Below the pieces are notes generated by a model that saw nothing but the letters and a program-made list of their open reading frames with translations, did not search any database and was not told where the DNA came from. A stretch of 64,000 nt of DNA from Polyodon spathula (Eukaryota; Chordata; Actinopteri; Acipenseriformes; Polyodontidae), in contig NC_054572.1 of NCBI RefSeq assembly GCF_017654505.1, forward strand, positions 2,047,864 to 2,111,863. Reading direction: 5' to 3'. Of this stretch, positions 1 to 30,570 are shown in pieces. Each line of letters begins with the position of its first letter. Positions within the stretch are counted from its first letter, which is position 1. The translations under genes were made by a program, and so were the position numbers.

Positions 1-2912
1 AATCACATTAGGAATATTGGCACAGTTCAAACTTTTAAACCAGTTTTAAAAACATATCTGTTGGCGTTGGCTTATTTTTTGATGGTGTTGTTGTAAAGTT
101 CCCTGGGATGCTTCGAGGAGATTTGAGTTTGTGCTTGTTTTTAATTAGAGGAAGGTTCGGTTGGGGGGGGAGGGGGGGTTGTCATCTAGTGTCAGTAGTG
201 TTGGGTTAAAAAAAAAATCTAATTATTTGTCTCGCTGTCAACCTTAAAATGTCATCTAGGAAGACTATTATTGAGAGCTCAAGAGTTGTGTCCTGTCATG
301 TAACAAGCAGTCTATTTAATGCAGTACAATCAAATGTTTTCTTGTACCAGAGCACATAGACCATGCTAATGAATACCACTCAAAAGAGCCTTGATTGGTC
401 GACGCTACTACTTGCTGCTTGTCGCTCGCCGCCAGTTATTTATTTTCTTGTTATTCACAGTTTTTCATCCAGTGTTCGAAGGCTTTGATGTATTTTTGAA
501 GTATTTTGCTTACTCTAAATTTGGATTAAATGATTAACATAAACCGAGGCTGCTAAATTTGCAGTAAATAAGGCAGAAATTAACTTTCAGTCCCAGAAGC
601 CAAATCTAGCATCTGCTCTCCTCAGTTTTTTTTTTTTTTTTTTATACTGTGAGAATTTAGTTGTTACAAATTTTTTAAAAAATCTAAACCCACAACACCC
701 ACCATAGCCCCTCCGGGGAGTAACAGATGGTACAGAAGGATGAAAAGCCACACCAGAACTTACAAACACCAAGGTGTATCTCCAGACAAGATCTTATCCG
801 TTTTTATATTCCGTTTCCTTACCGCCATCTCTTGCGCAGAATTTCGCTAGCTTCCCATTTCGAATGCATTGTCTTCTTTTTGAACAGCTCTCTCCTCCCT
901 GTTTGTAAGCATCTATTAGAGCTCCCTCATGCTTTCTGTTTTCCAGTTCGAACGAATGCTGTGCAGCAACCCTACCGTACTAATACTGGGGTCAGGTACT
1001 AGGCGATTCACTTAAACTATCTGTCATATAGCTTTACAGCACAGTGAGGCTTGAGGCTTCTTAAGACATTGTAGTGCAAAACTTACTGAACAAGAACCAA
1101 ACCCATATGTTTTTATAAGTCACATATAGATAGGTATAAATAAGAAAAAGGATAAAGTATACTATTGAGGGTGATTTATTTATTTTAATATACACATACG
1201 TTGAAATTTACAGGACGTCTCTCTGGGGGGGTATGGTGTTTAATAATTAAAGAATGCATTGTAGCAGCTGCACACTCACTGCTGCACATACATTTGAAGA
1301 AGCGTTTATCCTGACATGTTGGAATGGAATTTCTTTAAATGAACGTAATGAAACGTGCGCTCTGTGGAGCATCCGTGAACAGGTTTATTACAGAACGGAT
1401 GCTTGAACGAAGAGGTTGCTTCCACGCTCCTGTTGTCTTGGGCAGTGTAAATAATTCAAAATGATTGGCTTGCCTTTGTCTCTTCTCTCCTGCCCATGCA
1501 GGGAGGAAGGGGGAGAGGAGCTTCTAGAATTCTTTAGCTCCAATTTTAATCTAAAAATCTAAAAGGGGAACAAAACTGTAACTTCCTGCACTTTAGACCA
1601 CCAGCTCTCCGTCAGAATATCGATTTCATTTTTACACGGATATTACTGCCCTGTTTGGAATACCTCGGGGACATTGCGCCTTGTACTTGTAGGAGGTTTT
1701 ATTTCTAAATCAGAAAATCATTACAGCACTGCTCAGGAACATCTTGAGCTACTAAGTGTACTGTTTCTATTTGACATCCTTAATTTAATGGTCAGGGCCG
1801 GACTGTGGTACTTCAGGGGGTCTCTAGAATAGGAAGCCAAGTTAGCAGAGTTCTGGCCAAGGTTTAAGTCTGTTTGTTTAACCAGAATTAAATTGTTTTC
1901 ATCAGGCTTGAAGGCAGCATTGGGTTCTGTTTATTAAAAAACAGAGCGATCTAAACACTGCATGCTCTCATTTTTTTTGCTTGAACAGTAAAAACAAAAG
2001 AAAGATAACAGATGGATTTTGAATCACATGAAGTGGCACACAGAAGTGTAGCATTTGCTAAACATGTGCAGAACGAATGGCATTCATTTCTGGCAGTAAA
2101 CAAATGTGTTGTTTTGGTGGGTTGTTCCATTCAAGCTATCGTTACTAAGCAATAAGGCAGCATGTATACGACAATACAAAGAAACATGTAACCAAAGGGA
2201 AAAAAATGCATTCTCTGCTGCTTGGTTTTGTTTGTTCTTCATGCTTGTTTTACAGTTTGTATGAAAGGAATATCTTAAGAGGCTGCTTAACAACTCCCAT
2301 TGGCTTCCTTTTTAAAGTAACTGCAACTGCATACAGCTCAGCAATTAGGCATGGGGCTGAATGTTACTGGTTTCTGTATGTCTGGCAGCCCCACAATTGA
2401 TCTGCACATTGTTCAACACGTAGCTGTTTCTGAAAGGTAACAGGAGGATAGACTGGCACAAAAGTGCATTTATAACTGGGGGGGGGGGGGTCTATCTGCT
2501 GGCTGATCCTGTGCTTTTGTAAACAGCCGTTGTGTTTGCTGCAGTGATTGTTAGGGTTTTTTTTATTTTTATTTTTTTATTAAAGATTGCAAAAACCAAA
2601 TTTAAAAAAAAAATTATGTTGTGGAGACTCCCTGGAGACCACAGTAAAGAATTTGCAAAGTCAGAAAGTCAGTATTACTCATAAAACCAATACACTGGCA
2701 ATACAAATAAAGCCCCCTGGATCAAGCTGCTTCCAGGATCCGTGCAAATCATTAAAACATCATGCATTTCAATGGTTATGTTGATTTTGTGCCAGTCAAC
2801 TCTGTCTGACCTACACGTGAAATCAAGCCTGTATTAAAGACCCCCTGTGTAAATCTCTTATAAATCCCTGTGTGTGCTGCACCCCTCCCCTCCCCTCCCG
2901 TCCCCTCCCCAG
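1..2912 (+). other. PLXNA2: PLXNA2 intron (3' part), no exon seen
   Basis: This is the 3' part of the intron before the first plexin exon in the window. I read it on both strands and saw no further plexin exon and no recognisable element. It holds short homopolymers (G runs near 165-178 and 2480, a T run near 627-643) and AT-rich sequence. The last 30 bases before the acceptor are an almost pure C/T tract. Short open frames here have no recognisable similarity and no coding character. Confidence 0.6.
2880..2910 (-). other. G-quadruplex-type motif at a splice acceptor (minus strand)
   Basis: The polypyrimidine tract before plexin window exon 1 is a run of CCCC-T blocks. The minus strand therefore reads as six closely spaced G3-G4 runs separated by single A or AC, which satisfies the usual quadruplex pattern. 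On the transcript it is C-rich, so any G4 would form in DNA or in an antisense RNA. Confidence 0.55.
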
Positions 2913-21546
<18,634 letters not shown>

Positions 21547-23476
21547 GGACAGGAGGAGGTGTCTTCTGAACCCAATCAAACTAGTAAAGTCATGGGACAC
21601 ACTGCTGGAAGGGCCCAACACACACACACACACACACACATCTGAATAGTAACACTAGTCATCAATGTGGCTATGTCAGTATGGTGACTTCTTCCTGCAG
21701 TGTGAATGGCTTCCTTTCTTCCAGTGATGTATCTCGTTCCATTGACAATTCCAGAGCCAGGGATGGACCTTTTGAAACTGCAGAGTAAAATGAAACCTAA
21801 AGCAGAAAAATCTGGAAGGGACCAGGACTGTTTCACCAGCCTGCTTTGCATGGGAATCAAGAGCTCTGTATCTTGAAGCTGGGGGTGTGCTTTTAGTTCC
21901 CATTTATTTTTATATATTCATAGGTTTTTATTTTTATTTTATTTTTAAATTCTGGATTCAGCTTATTATTTTTGTATTTTATCTCCTCAGAGTGGGTTAA
22001 CATGCGTGACAATTTTTTTTTTTTTTTAAACTAACTGAAAAATGACTGGCACTGTACGTGGATTGCTCTTAGATGTGTCTTTTGAGCTGCTGGCACAAAT
22101 TTGCACTTAAAAACTTCCCTTACCCAAGAAAAAAATATAAATAAATAAAACAACAACATCCAAGAGCTGAGATTGGATGAAATCCGAAGACTTGCCTTCG
22201 GGACGGATGGATGTGCTGAGTTGAGAGTCTTAAAAGACGTGTGTTCAAAGTCCCCCAAAGGCTTTCGAGCGCAAACCTCATGTGATGGAAGGAAAACGGA
22301 CAAGTGTTGCATAGCATGGGAATGCATCAGCAAGGACCCTGGGGCTACAAACTGCCTCTTTAAAGACTTGCTACTAGAAGAAATGTAATTACAAGTTTTG
22401 TTTTTTGTTCTCAGTTTGCATTTGTGTATAAATCCAGTATGTGTATATAAAACTCTTCCACAAGGATTCTGAAGGAGAGTCATAACAGTCTTAGTTCAGT
22501 GGATATGAATGGCTATCGTTGCAACCTTTATGGCCCATCACCAAAGCCTGTTTCAACAAGCCTCTTAAAGCTTGTCTTTTCAATTCCCTCCACTTGGCCA
22601 AAATACTCTCCTTGCTGTACTTGAGCACAATGAACTCAAATACAGCACAGTGTAGATCTGTTCTGAGATTGTGTACACCGCTTACCTCCTCCTGGTGAAT
22701 GTCAACACTTGTGAGCTGTCAAAGCGTTCCAAATCCGCTCTGCTTACCTTGAAATGCCAGGATCTCTGCTAACTTCGGACAGGGCATGTTTGGTTTCACT
22801 CAATCTGACCAAGAAGGGATTGACAAAGAGGAATCATTTTGAAACCCTGTTTACATTGAAGTTTGCAGATGAGTTAGACCAGCGTGTATATGTGTATCAC
22901 AGCCATGTGAGGATCACATCAATCCTCACAGCCACCTAGACCTGAGGCTGTAGGGCTGGTACAAAGCATGCAAACAAATGCTGCTGACATGAAGTATTCA
23001 GCTACAGTTTAAATTAAGAGCCAGGGAAGGAAGTGAACAAGCAGAATACAGAATGTGCCAATAAGCAACAGATGAGTATTGTGTAGCAGCGCTCTTGTAT
23101 ACCGATTTTGTACGGTTTCATATACAGTAGAATAGTCGGAAAATCTTAACCCTTACCCCAAACTCAGCATGGAGAACCCCTTACCGTGCAATAGTTTAGT
23201 CAGCAGGAGAGCGTTGCCTTCTGCTCCGTTTGTGCCAAAGGGCCACGTTCACAAAGCATTAGCAAGGGTGGGAAATGCAGCTCTGTGTTTACAGCAAACG
23301 CTTTATGAACATTGGACACGTTTCAAATCGCAAAGGGACATTATAGGGAAGCGGGAATGTGAACAGACAAGAAAGGGCGGAGCTTGGCACCTGTCTTGCC
23401 AGGGTGTGGCTGACTGTAAATCCACCAGTAAGGAATTGAAGTACAGGAGTGACATTTGTAACCGTGCACGTTAAGG

Positions 23477-23693
23477 CAAGGGTTTCCCAAACCGAGGGTA
23501 ATGTTACACGTGCCAGGGGAGGAGCCATTTAATTACATGAGCGACGCATTAGAGTGTTGCATTACAACAAACACTACTTTGACGTCACCTCTAGCATAGA
23601 CATATATAGTCTTCATACAGTTACCATTGTACATCAAAATGGGAGTGATTGTAACAATCAATACCCCTAATTACAGTTTGGGAACCACCCCTG
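23477..23693. mobile_element. hAT-like MITE in PLXNA2 3' UTR
   Basis: A 217-base element. The left end CAAGGGTTTCCCAAACC and the reverse complement of the right end, CAGGGGTGGTTCCCAAACTG, are imperfect inverted repeats. Flanks cgttaagg and tgttcaga agree at only five of eight bases, so any target duplication has decayed. It would be transcribed as part of the plexin 3' UTR if that UTR is as long as I infer. Confidence 0.5.
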
Positions 23694-24827
23694 TGTTCAG
23701 AGAGGCAGTCAATGAGAAATCTGAAAGGATAAAAAAAAAATTAGCAAGCTGTACCTTTTATGCAGTGTTCAAAAAAGGCATTCACATGCACATTGTTCTT
23801 AAGTCCCCAAAGATCCAAAGATCTCTTGCGACAGACTTAATATTTCATTAAGCATGTCAGATGGCTCTGTTAATTCCTGCTGTATTATTCATAATGTGTT
23901 GCACAGAGGCAACAGGTAATTAGAAGTGCTAGCATGCTGCAGCCCGGTCAGGGGAATTGAGTTTGCCACAGTGTTCATTCCTCGCAGTGCAGTGTTTGCA
24001 TCAAAAGATACTTGAAATAAGCAGGTTTTAAGTTATTTAGTGAAGCGTATTTAATAATGACAGCGTTAGACTAGAAGAATGGTAAGGAAAAGGAGGCAGT
24101 TTCACTTCTCTGCAAGCCAAGGTCAGTCCTGTCTGGTGCACCAGCTGAGTTTAAATCCCACTTGGAGAGGCGTGATTTCTATGTTACGAGCGAGATGAGC
24201 AACAGTAAAAAAAAAAATAAAAATAAGAGAAATCTTCTTCAGGACTGTGGGACTCGCTGGTTGATAAGGTCCACTTCTTATTCATTCAAAATAAGTAGAT
24301 ATGGATTTGTACCTGCAGGCACAGCACTCCCCAGCTTGTCACACTTGTTTTGAAGAGTGTTTGAAAAAGCCCTTTAGCTTTGGTTTCCTGCTATTGCTTT
24401 GATGCACGTCTTTGATCTCGGAATCATGTGCGCACCATGTGATCAAGAGATGTGGACTTCAAAAGGTCCCGAGACATAGGCAGCGGTGCTTGACATCTGA
24501 TTAGTCTGTACAGCAGCTGGAGAGCTCCAGTTTCAATCCTCTCTCATCTTAAACCAAGCCCCTGGTTTTGAAAAGCACATAGAAAAATCACCAGATTGGT
24601 CGGGGACAATGCTCTTGGATTTCCTCCAGGCTAAGGACCCAGAAACCTTGAAGTCTTTATCCTCTCACATCAGGGGTAAGCAGCTTGGGTATAAAACAGC
24701 AGTCACCTGTCGTAATGAGCGGCAGTGTTCTGACTGCAGTGCAGGACCTGCTGTTTGCCACACTTTCTTGGTATTGCCAGCTTGTCATTGTAAATGAGAA
24801 TGTGTACTCAGTTGACTCATCTGGATA

Positions 24828-24833
24828 AATAAA
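24828..24833 (+). terminator. PLXNA2: Internal AATAAA, possible alternative poly(A) signal or repeat tail
   Basis: AATAAA followed by ggctttgattgattga. The run of repeated attg after AATAAA looks like a retroposon tail as much as a functional signal. It may therefore be either an early polyadenylation site of plexin-A2 or the end of an old insertion. Confidence 0.3.
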
Positions 24834-26523
24834 AGGCTTTGATTGATTGAATTCAGTAAAACTCAAAAGTAAATTTAATACCTGGTCCATAATAACCTTG
24901 CGGTACCTGGAGCCTGTCGTGGCGGGCCTGTGTTACTGTAATTTTTGAGGTACTCTACTGTACTACACATTTCCACCAGATTTTGATGCCTAGTAACTTA
25001 GTGAACTAAAATAATTATTATTGTATTGCTGATGGACCCAAAAACATCCCTAACTCTTCAGGTTCTGTTCATCGACTGTTACTGGAGCGCTCATAGGCTT
25101 AAACAGATGGATTGTTGATGCCAGCTATCTACCTGTTTTTTTTCAAACTTCTATACTAACTTTACAACGAATTCTGGTGACTGGTTTCTTTGTTTTTTGC
25201 TGTAACTGAGCCAGGCAGGTTCTTAGAGCAAACTGCAGCTGATGTTTTATAATGCAGTTATAATCTGAAGGTCTGCACCCAGGGGTGAGGGGGGTAGTGC
25301 TAAGCAGTAGCTTGTGACTTCGTCACTGTTTTACACAGTTGCTGCTTGTACCTCTATCATACTGATAAGATCATTCGGGCCAAACTGACCATTATTGAGT
25401 GACCAAATCCTATTAAGTCATCCAGCAGATTTATTTTTGGGCTTGCATTATGAAATCAGTGAGTTCAGTGACTGATCACTGAGTTTCTGGTAAAGGGGTT
25501 TGTGTATTGGGGGTGGGGGGGGTGCATGTGGAGCATGCAAGTCAGCAATTTAAAATATTGTTTGGTCTAGGTTTTTTTTTATTTAAGACATAGCAGATAG
25601 TGTAATAAATCATTAACCGCAGCTGTAGCCAGAGAGAGAGAGAATCTGTGCAGTGTGTTTTGTAGATAGAGCCCTACTGTACGCAGGCTTTGTGTATTCC
25701 AGCCGCCTGCCTTTGTGGAGTTGATACGCTGTCTGAGGCAAACTTGACCCCTGACCTTTAAACCCTAAAACTTTAAAGGGAATTCATCTTCATTTAACGA
25801 AATAACGCACTTCTGTCAAATCGAAGTTAACATGACTATACACTGTGGCAGGATGACACAAGACGAAACAGCAAAAAAAAAAAAACACTTAAATTAAGTC
25901 TAGAAGGGAATTGAATTTAGAGTGGACATTTCAGGCTTTTCCCACTGAAGGGGAATATATATTGGTGTCGGACCTGCTTGGTCATCTCCACTAAAATCAT
26001 TCTGCACTAAAAGGACCAACACAATAAGCCTGAATGCGCTGCGGTCCTACAGAGCAGATTCGATTAGAAAAGTTTGACATAATCAAAAATCTGTGTGTTT
26101 TATGCACTTTCAGAATGTTATTGGTTGAAGTCAGCAGCCCAGTTTTGTGTCATGTTGCTGCAGAACGGCATTAAAAAAAATACACAAGCTTAGAGCTTAT
26201 CACTTGCAAGCCCAAGCCATGTGACTCTTGCCTTTTCTCCCTGTCCTACCTGTTCATTGGTTCATTTGTAGACACTGGAGTTCTGTATTCTAGCAAATAA
26301 AATAATATACAATGGCTGTCTGTTATTATTGTTGTTTTATAAAAGGTGTTGTGAAAATTGTAAGAAAGTCAAAAGTATTTAAAAAAAGAAAAAATCAGTT
26401 CTGAAAAAAGTTGTCTTTGTTTTGTTTTTTGTTAATGATAATATATGACGGTGTACCTGTTGTAAATATGAAGCACTGCTATTTTGCAAGCCAAGGATTC
26501 ACTTTGTACTGTTGTTATATATA

Positions 26524-26529
26524 ATTAAA
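26524..26529 (+). terminator. PLXNA2: PLXNA2 distal poly(A) signal ATTAAA
   Basis: ATTAAA in tatataattaaactttact, followed 15-50 bases on by the GT-rich tgtgctgctggctgtcgtct, which is the expected downstream element. Another signal (AATAAA) sits 228 bases earlier at 26296. Cleavage would fall at about 26540-26548. Nothing transcript-like follows it. Confidence 0.6.
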
Positions 26530-26864
26530 CTTTACTGGTTAAAAATGTGCTGCTGGCTGTCGTCTTGTTGCTCATTGGCTCAGAGCGAACACCTGCAGGG
26601 CTGGGCAGGTCTTTCAGAGCCGCTAGCTCGCTGACATCTGCTCTCGAGTTCCTGGGTGTAGAGGAGGAAGTTGGCTTGATCGTGGGATCGGAGGACACCC
26701 ACTGAACCTTCGGTTCCCGTGAGCTTTGGGGGGGTGGGGGAAGTGCTGAGGTGAGGGGAATAAAGTTGGACACACTAAATTGTGGATAAAATTTGGTTAA
26801 AATAATTGAGCACGCATTTAAAAAAAACAAAAGGAACCCCAAAGGTTTTTGCAATAATTAACAC

Positions 26865-26890
26865 AGGGGTTCTCAAACTTGGGCTCACAG
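26865..26890. mobile_element. Solo hAT-like terminal fragment
   Basis: CAGGGGTTCTCAAACTTGGG resembles a hAT-type terminus. No matching inverted right end is seen downstream, so this is a fragment at best. Confidence 0.3.
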
Positions 26891-27540
26891 AGGGGCACAC
26901 ACAGGCTGTACAGTATATAGTGCAACGCAACAGAGCTATAGTAAACATTTCATTGTGTACTCATATTTTTTGCTTTATTATTGAGGCATGACAACTGTTT
27001 TTTTTTTGTTTTTTTTTAAATCGACCATCAGTTAAAATTGGACTAATGTTTAGTCTGTATGCTTTTATAGTACTTCTAGTAGACTTGTCGCTTCAGGTTT
27101 CTATATTAAAGGACAAGTTCCACACACCCTCCAGCTGCATGCCTGTGGGGTGCCTTTGGCAGTACTGTACTGTATTGTTTTTAAAGACTGAACTGGAGTG
27201 CTTTATAACCTTCAATGCCTCTGAACAGAATGCAGCCCTTGCTGGTTACTGGTTACAAAGCTGTTATCCCTCAGTGACAGACTGAACAGTGTGACCTGCA
27301 AACACTTCAATAGGCCTGCGTTACTGACGGCCTCGTTAGAAACCTCTCTAGTCATTATTCTGTGCTAAAAGGGATTCAAATCCACAGAACTTTCCTTCTT
27401 TTATGCACACTTTTAATAGTTTTTCTTTTTTGAAAGTGTTTTGGACATAAAACACATTGGGAAGTGGATCTGAATCAACAGATGGTTTATATCTTGTGTA
27501 AAAACCAGAACAAATTTACTAAAATAAGGTTTTGCAAATA

Positions 27541-27750
27541 ACGTCCAGTGGTTAAAGAAAAGGGCTTGTAACCTGGAGGTCCCCGGTTCAAATCCCGACT
27601 CACTGCGTGACCCTGAGCAAGTCACTTAACCTCCTTGTGCTCCGTCTTTCTGGTGAGACGTTGTTTTAAGTGACTCTGGAGCTGATGCGTACTTCACATA
27701 CCCTGTCTGTAAGTCGCCTCGGATAGAAGAGTCTGCTAAATAAACAACGG
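27541..27750 (+). mobile_element. tRNA-derived SINE with L2-type tail
   Basis: The head (gtccagtggttaaagaaaag and so on) resembles a pol III A box, followed by a clear B box GGTTCAAATCC at 27587-27597. The body contains gagcaagtcacttaacctcc, a phrase found in many fish SINEs. The tail gtaagtcgcctcggatagaa...gtctgctaaataaac matches the tail of the L2-like LINE at 9417-10066. The SINE is full length or nearly so, on the + strand, and has no coding capacity. Confidence 0.85.
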
Positions 27751-28097
27751 TAGTGGACTGATCTGGAAGGTTATTTTGGGGGCGTTTTAAAAAGATAGTG
27801 ACATCACGAAACAGGGAGGAAATTACATCACAAAAAGTCAAGGTGTCACAAAGATTCACCCCCAGTTTCTCAGGTGTGTATAGTGCAACAAGAGCAAAGA
27901 ATGACCCCAATACCGAATCTGACAATCTGCAGCCATAAAACGCTCTAAATGTCCATTCCCTTGAGCCAACCTTTCTAAGAGCTCCCCCTTAGATCGCATT
28001 AAGAGTATATGAAATTAGCCAAGAGCTTTCTCATTCACTTAGCTCCATAACCCTTTCAAAGATCTTGGCCCGACACCAAGGGTTAAGCAAAAGCAGC

Positions 28098-28112
28098 ACC
28101 GCCACCTGCTGG
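28098..28112 (-). promoter_or_regulatory. CTCF consensus match (minus)
   Basis: On the minus strand CCAGCAGGTGGCGGT fits CCASYAGRKGGCRSY at all 15 positions. It lies 1.6 kb after the PLXNA2 poly(A) site. Confidence 0.45.
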
Positions 28113-30132
28113 ACACTGAGCACATTACACCTGCCCTCGTTTTTAGCCATTGTAGCCTGCCAGACTGGAAAGCTGTCCTCTGGAATGGAATGTTTGTGTT
28201 CTCAGTTATTTTACCCAGATCTGAATTCCAATTCCACGGTATTGTTTATTGTACAGAATATTCCGAGACCCCACTTACACCGAACGCTGATATTTAAATA
28301 GAGTACGTCAGTGTACCGGACCAATAGAGGTGCGGGCAGTCGGGTTTGATGATTTTGTGGATAATTGACCCACTCACTCTTAAAAGTAGCACAAATGCAC
28401 TGCACGCCACAAAACTACTGCAAGCGCCCAGCTTTGCCTGCTTGAACAGCTGGAGCCTGCTAACCCCAAAACAGACATCCAATATATATAGAAAACGCTT
28501 TACTGAGCGGCCCAGTTAATTGATAATCCAGTACAGACTTCCAAAGCCAGTTCTACAGCAACCACTGAATTAGTTAATTGTCACCGACAGCACTTGATGG
28601 ATGAAACAATAAAACATTCTAAATATTTTATGTTTTGTTCTTCACGCTGCCGACAAGAGGCTGGAAAAACGGAAATCTCTGTATAAACGTACTTGTGATC
28701 ACGGTCTCGGGAGCAACAACACGCCTCTCCTCGTTCCTTCACACCAATCGCTGGGCATGTTTTATGATGCATATTTTATGGCACCTTTTTATTGTATTGA
28801 TATCACAAGGGGGCACTTGTTTATGAACATAAAATATGTACCAGCATATATTCTGGTCCTTTATATACTGCACATATCTTGGCTCCCTACCAATTTATTT
28901 ATTTTACTATGCATTTATGCAGTCTCTGGAGGATTTAAGAAATCCACAGTAAATAAGTAATAGTACACAGAACAGATTTCGTTTTTTTAATATGTCTAGA
29001 AATGGTAACTTCCCACAATAGGGTGCGCTAACCTTACTTTGCACAATCAATATTTAAACTTGTAATGGACCTGCTATAAATATTTAAATGTGTGTTCTAC
29101 AGAAATATATTGTGTCCAGTAAAAGCTTCCTTGGATGAGTGCCATTAGGTTATAAAAGAGCCGCTCCAGAGGGCATGATAATGTTGCATAGGCTCAGCTG
29201 TGAGAGCCGGGCTGTGTGTGCGTGCATGCGTGCATCACTATGCGTACTCTTTGTGTCTGGACAGTAGTGTTCAAAAGTTTGGGAACATTGATTTACAGTA
29301 AGACTAGGGGTGGGAATTGTATTGCCCTGCCCATTTGCTAAATAACCTGGTATCCCTGAATAGAGTAATCGTCTCCTCTTTAGCATTTGCTAAATATTTG
29401 AATGCGCAAAGATATCAGAAGTAGAATGGTACCCCGAAATGTTCTCCTTCTTCTAGGAAAGCAGCACAGATGGGGATGGGGGGTTTGTTGCCGGATCACT
29501 TCACTAGACTTTGTGTGTTTGTGCTTCAGTGATGTCCAAAGATACCCCAACTGTTTTGCATGCATTCTATTGGCTGTGTGCACTGTGATGTCATAAAGTT
29601 GATAGAGCGCATCATACAGCCCTACCATGGAATATCTTTGTAAAAGTAAGTCCCGTCCCCCCAGGTTTGTTTTTGTCATTATGTTTTTTTATTATAATAA
29701 TGGATATTCTGCCTTGTTCCGAAGCTCTTTTAAATACGTGGATTTCCTATCCTCCTGCAGCAGATCCACTTGTTTCTGCAGCCCTTACCTCTCCCTGTGC
29801 TTAATGGAGAGGCTTCATCATCTCTTTCTAAACAGATAATCCTACAGCTCGGAGATCTATTCAAGAAAGCACCAGATTTTTGGCCCTGTAATGCCATCTG
29901 CTTTTATTAAAATGTTTTATAAAATCTGACATTCCATTCGTTCTGGGAGATTTGGTGACGGATTACTTAGCAAATTCCTAAATAATTAAGGCAGTCACAA
30001 AGCAGCAAATTTTGAAAAAGGGGACCTGAAAGAATGAGTGATAGAGTGAACCAGGGTGAGTGAATAAAAAATCTATCTGTTTTTCTGGGGCTGGAGCAAT
30101 GAAATCAAATTATTGGCTGCTGTGCAAGTAGA

Positions 30133-30375
30133 GCTGCTGAGGGAGGGAGGGAGACAGGAGGGAGAGAGACAGACAGGAAGGAGGCAGGGGAAGACAGGAG
30201 GGAGGGAGGTAGGAGGGAGGGAGGCAGGGAGACAGGAGGGAGGGAAGGAGGGAGATAGGGAGACCAGAGGGAGGGAGGTAGGAGGGAGAGGCAGGGAGAC
30301 CGGAGGGAGGAAGGTAGGAGGGAGGGAGGCAGGGGGAGATATGAGGGACGGAGGTAGGATTGATGGGAGGGAGGT
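30133..30375. repeat. Purine-rich (GGGA/GGCA) minisatellite
   Basis: About 240 bases made almost only of A and G on the + strand, as irregular gggagggagg, gacaggagg and ggtaggag units. It can form triplex or quadruplex structures. The long open frames here are artefacts of composition. Confidence 0.9.
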
Positions 30376-30431
30376 GACGCTGGCTCATCTAAGATTTCCT
30401 GCCAAGATGTACCTGTTCTGGAGTTCCAGAA

Positions 30432-30570
30432 CAGCTATGGCCAAATGTTTTGCATCACCCTGTAGAATTAATTAATTTTGCTTCATAAAGTCGAATGAAA
30501 GCTGCTGAAAACGTTACGTTTAATTTTTTATGATGTCTCAACCCTAAAATTCTAGGTTTGGCCATAGCTG
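30432..30570. mobile_element. Short MITE, Tc1/mariner-like termini
   Basis: A 139-base element bounded by CAGCTATGGCCAAA at the left and its reverse complement (TTTGGCCATAGCTG) at the right; 14 terminal bases match exactly apart from the inner edge. Flanks do not show an intact TA duplication (AA at left, TG at right). The terminus resembles Tc1-like CAGC...GGCCAAA ends. It has no coding content. Confidence 0.65.

Larger units (their letters stand above)
21547..26545 (+). other. PLXNA2: Probable PLXNA2 3' UTR (about 5 kb)
   Basis: This is the sequence from the stop codon to the last polyadenylation signal before the intergenic region. It has no coding potential, several AT-rich blocks with ATTTA/TATTTAT elements (for example 21900-22000), and candidate poly(A) signals at 22140, 24828, 26296 and 26524. 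Mammalian PLXNA2 also has a multi-kilobase 3' UTR, which supports the long version. It carries a (CA)n at about 21619-21640 and a MITE-like inverted-repeat element at 23477-23693. The exact end is inferred. Confidence 0.6.

Noticed and set aside
27541..27620. Possible tRNA gene (good B box)
   Set aside because: The arms do not form a cloverleaf, and the sequence continues into a SINE body and L2-type tail.
29268..29290. Tc1-like end cagtagtgttcaaaagtttg
   Set aside because: No inverted partner or transposase nearby; too short to call.
30110..30475. Long frames across the purine-rich tract
   Set aside because: Repetitive Gly/Arg/Glu or Pro/Ser/Leu translations caused by base composition.
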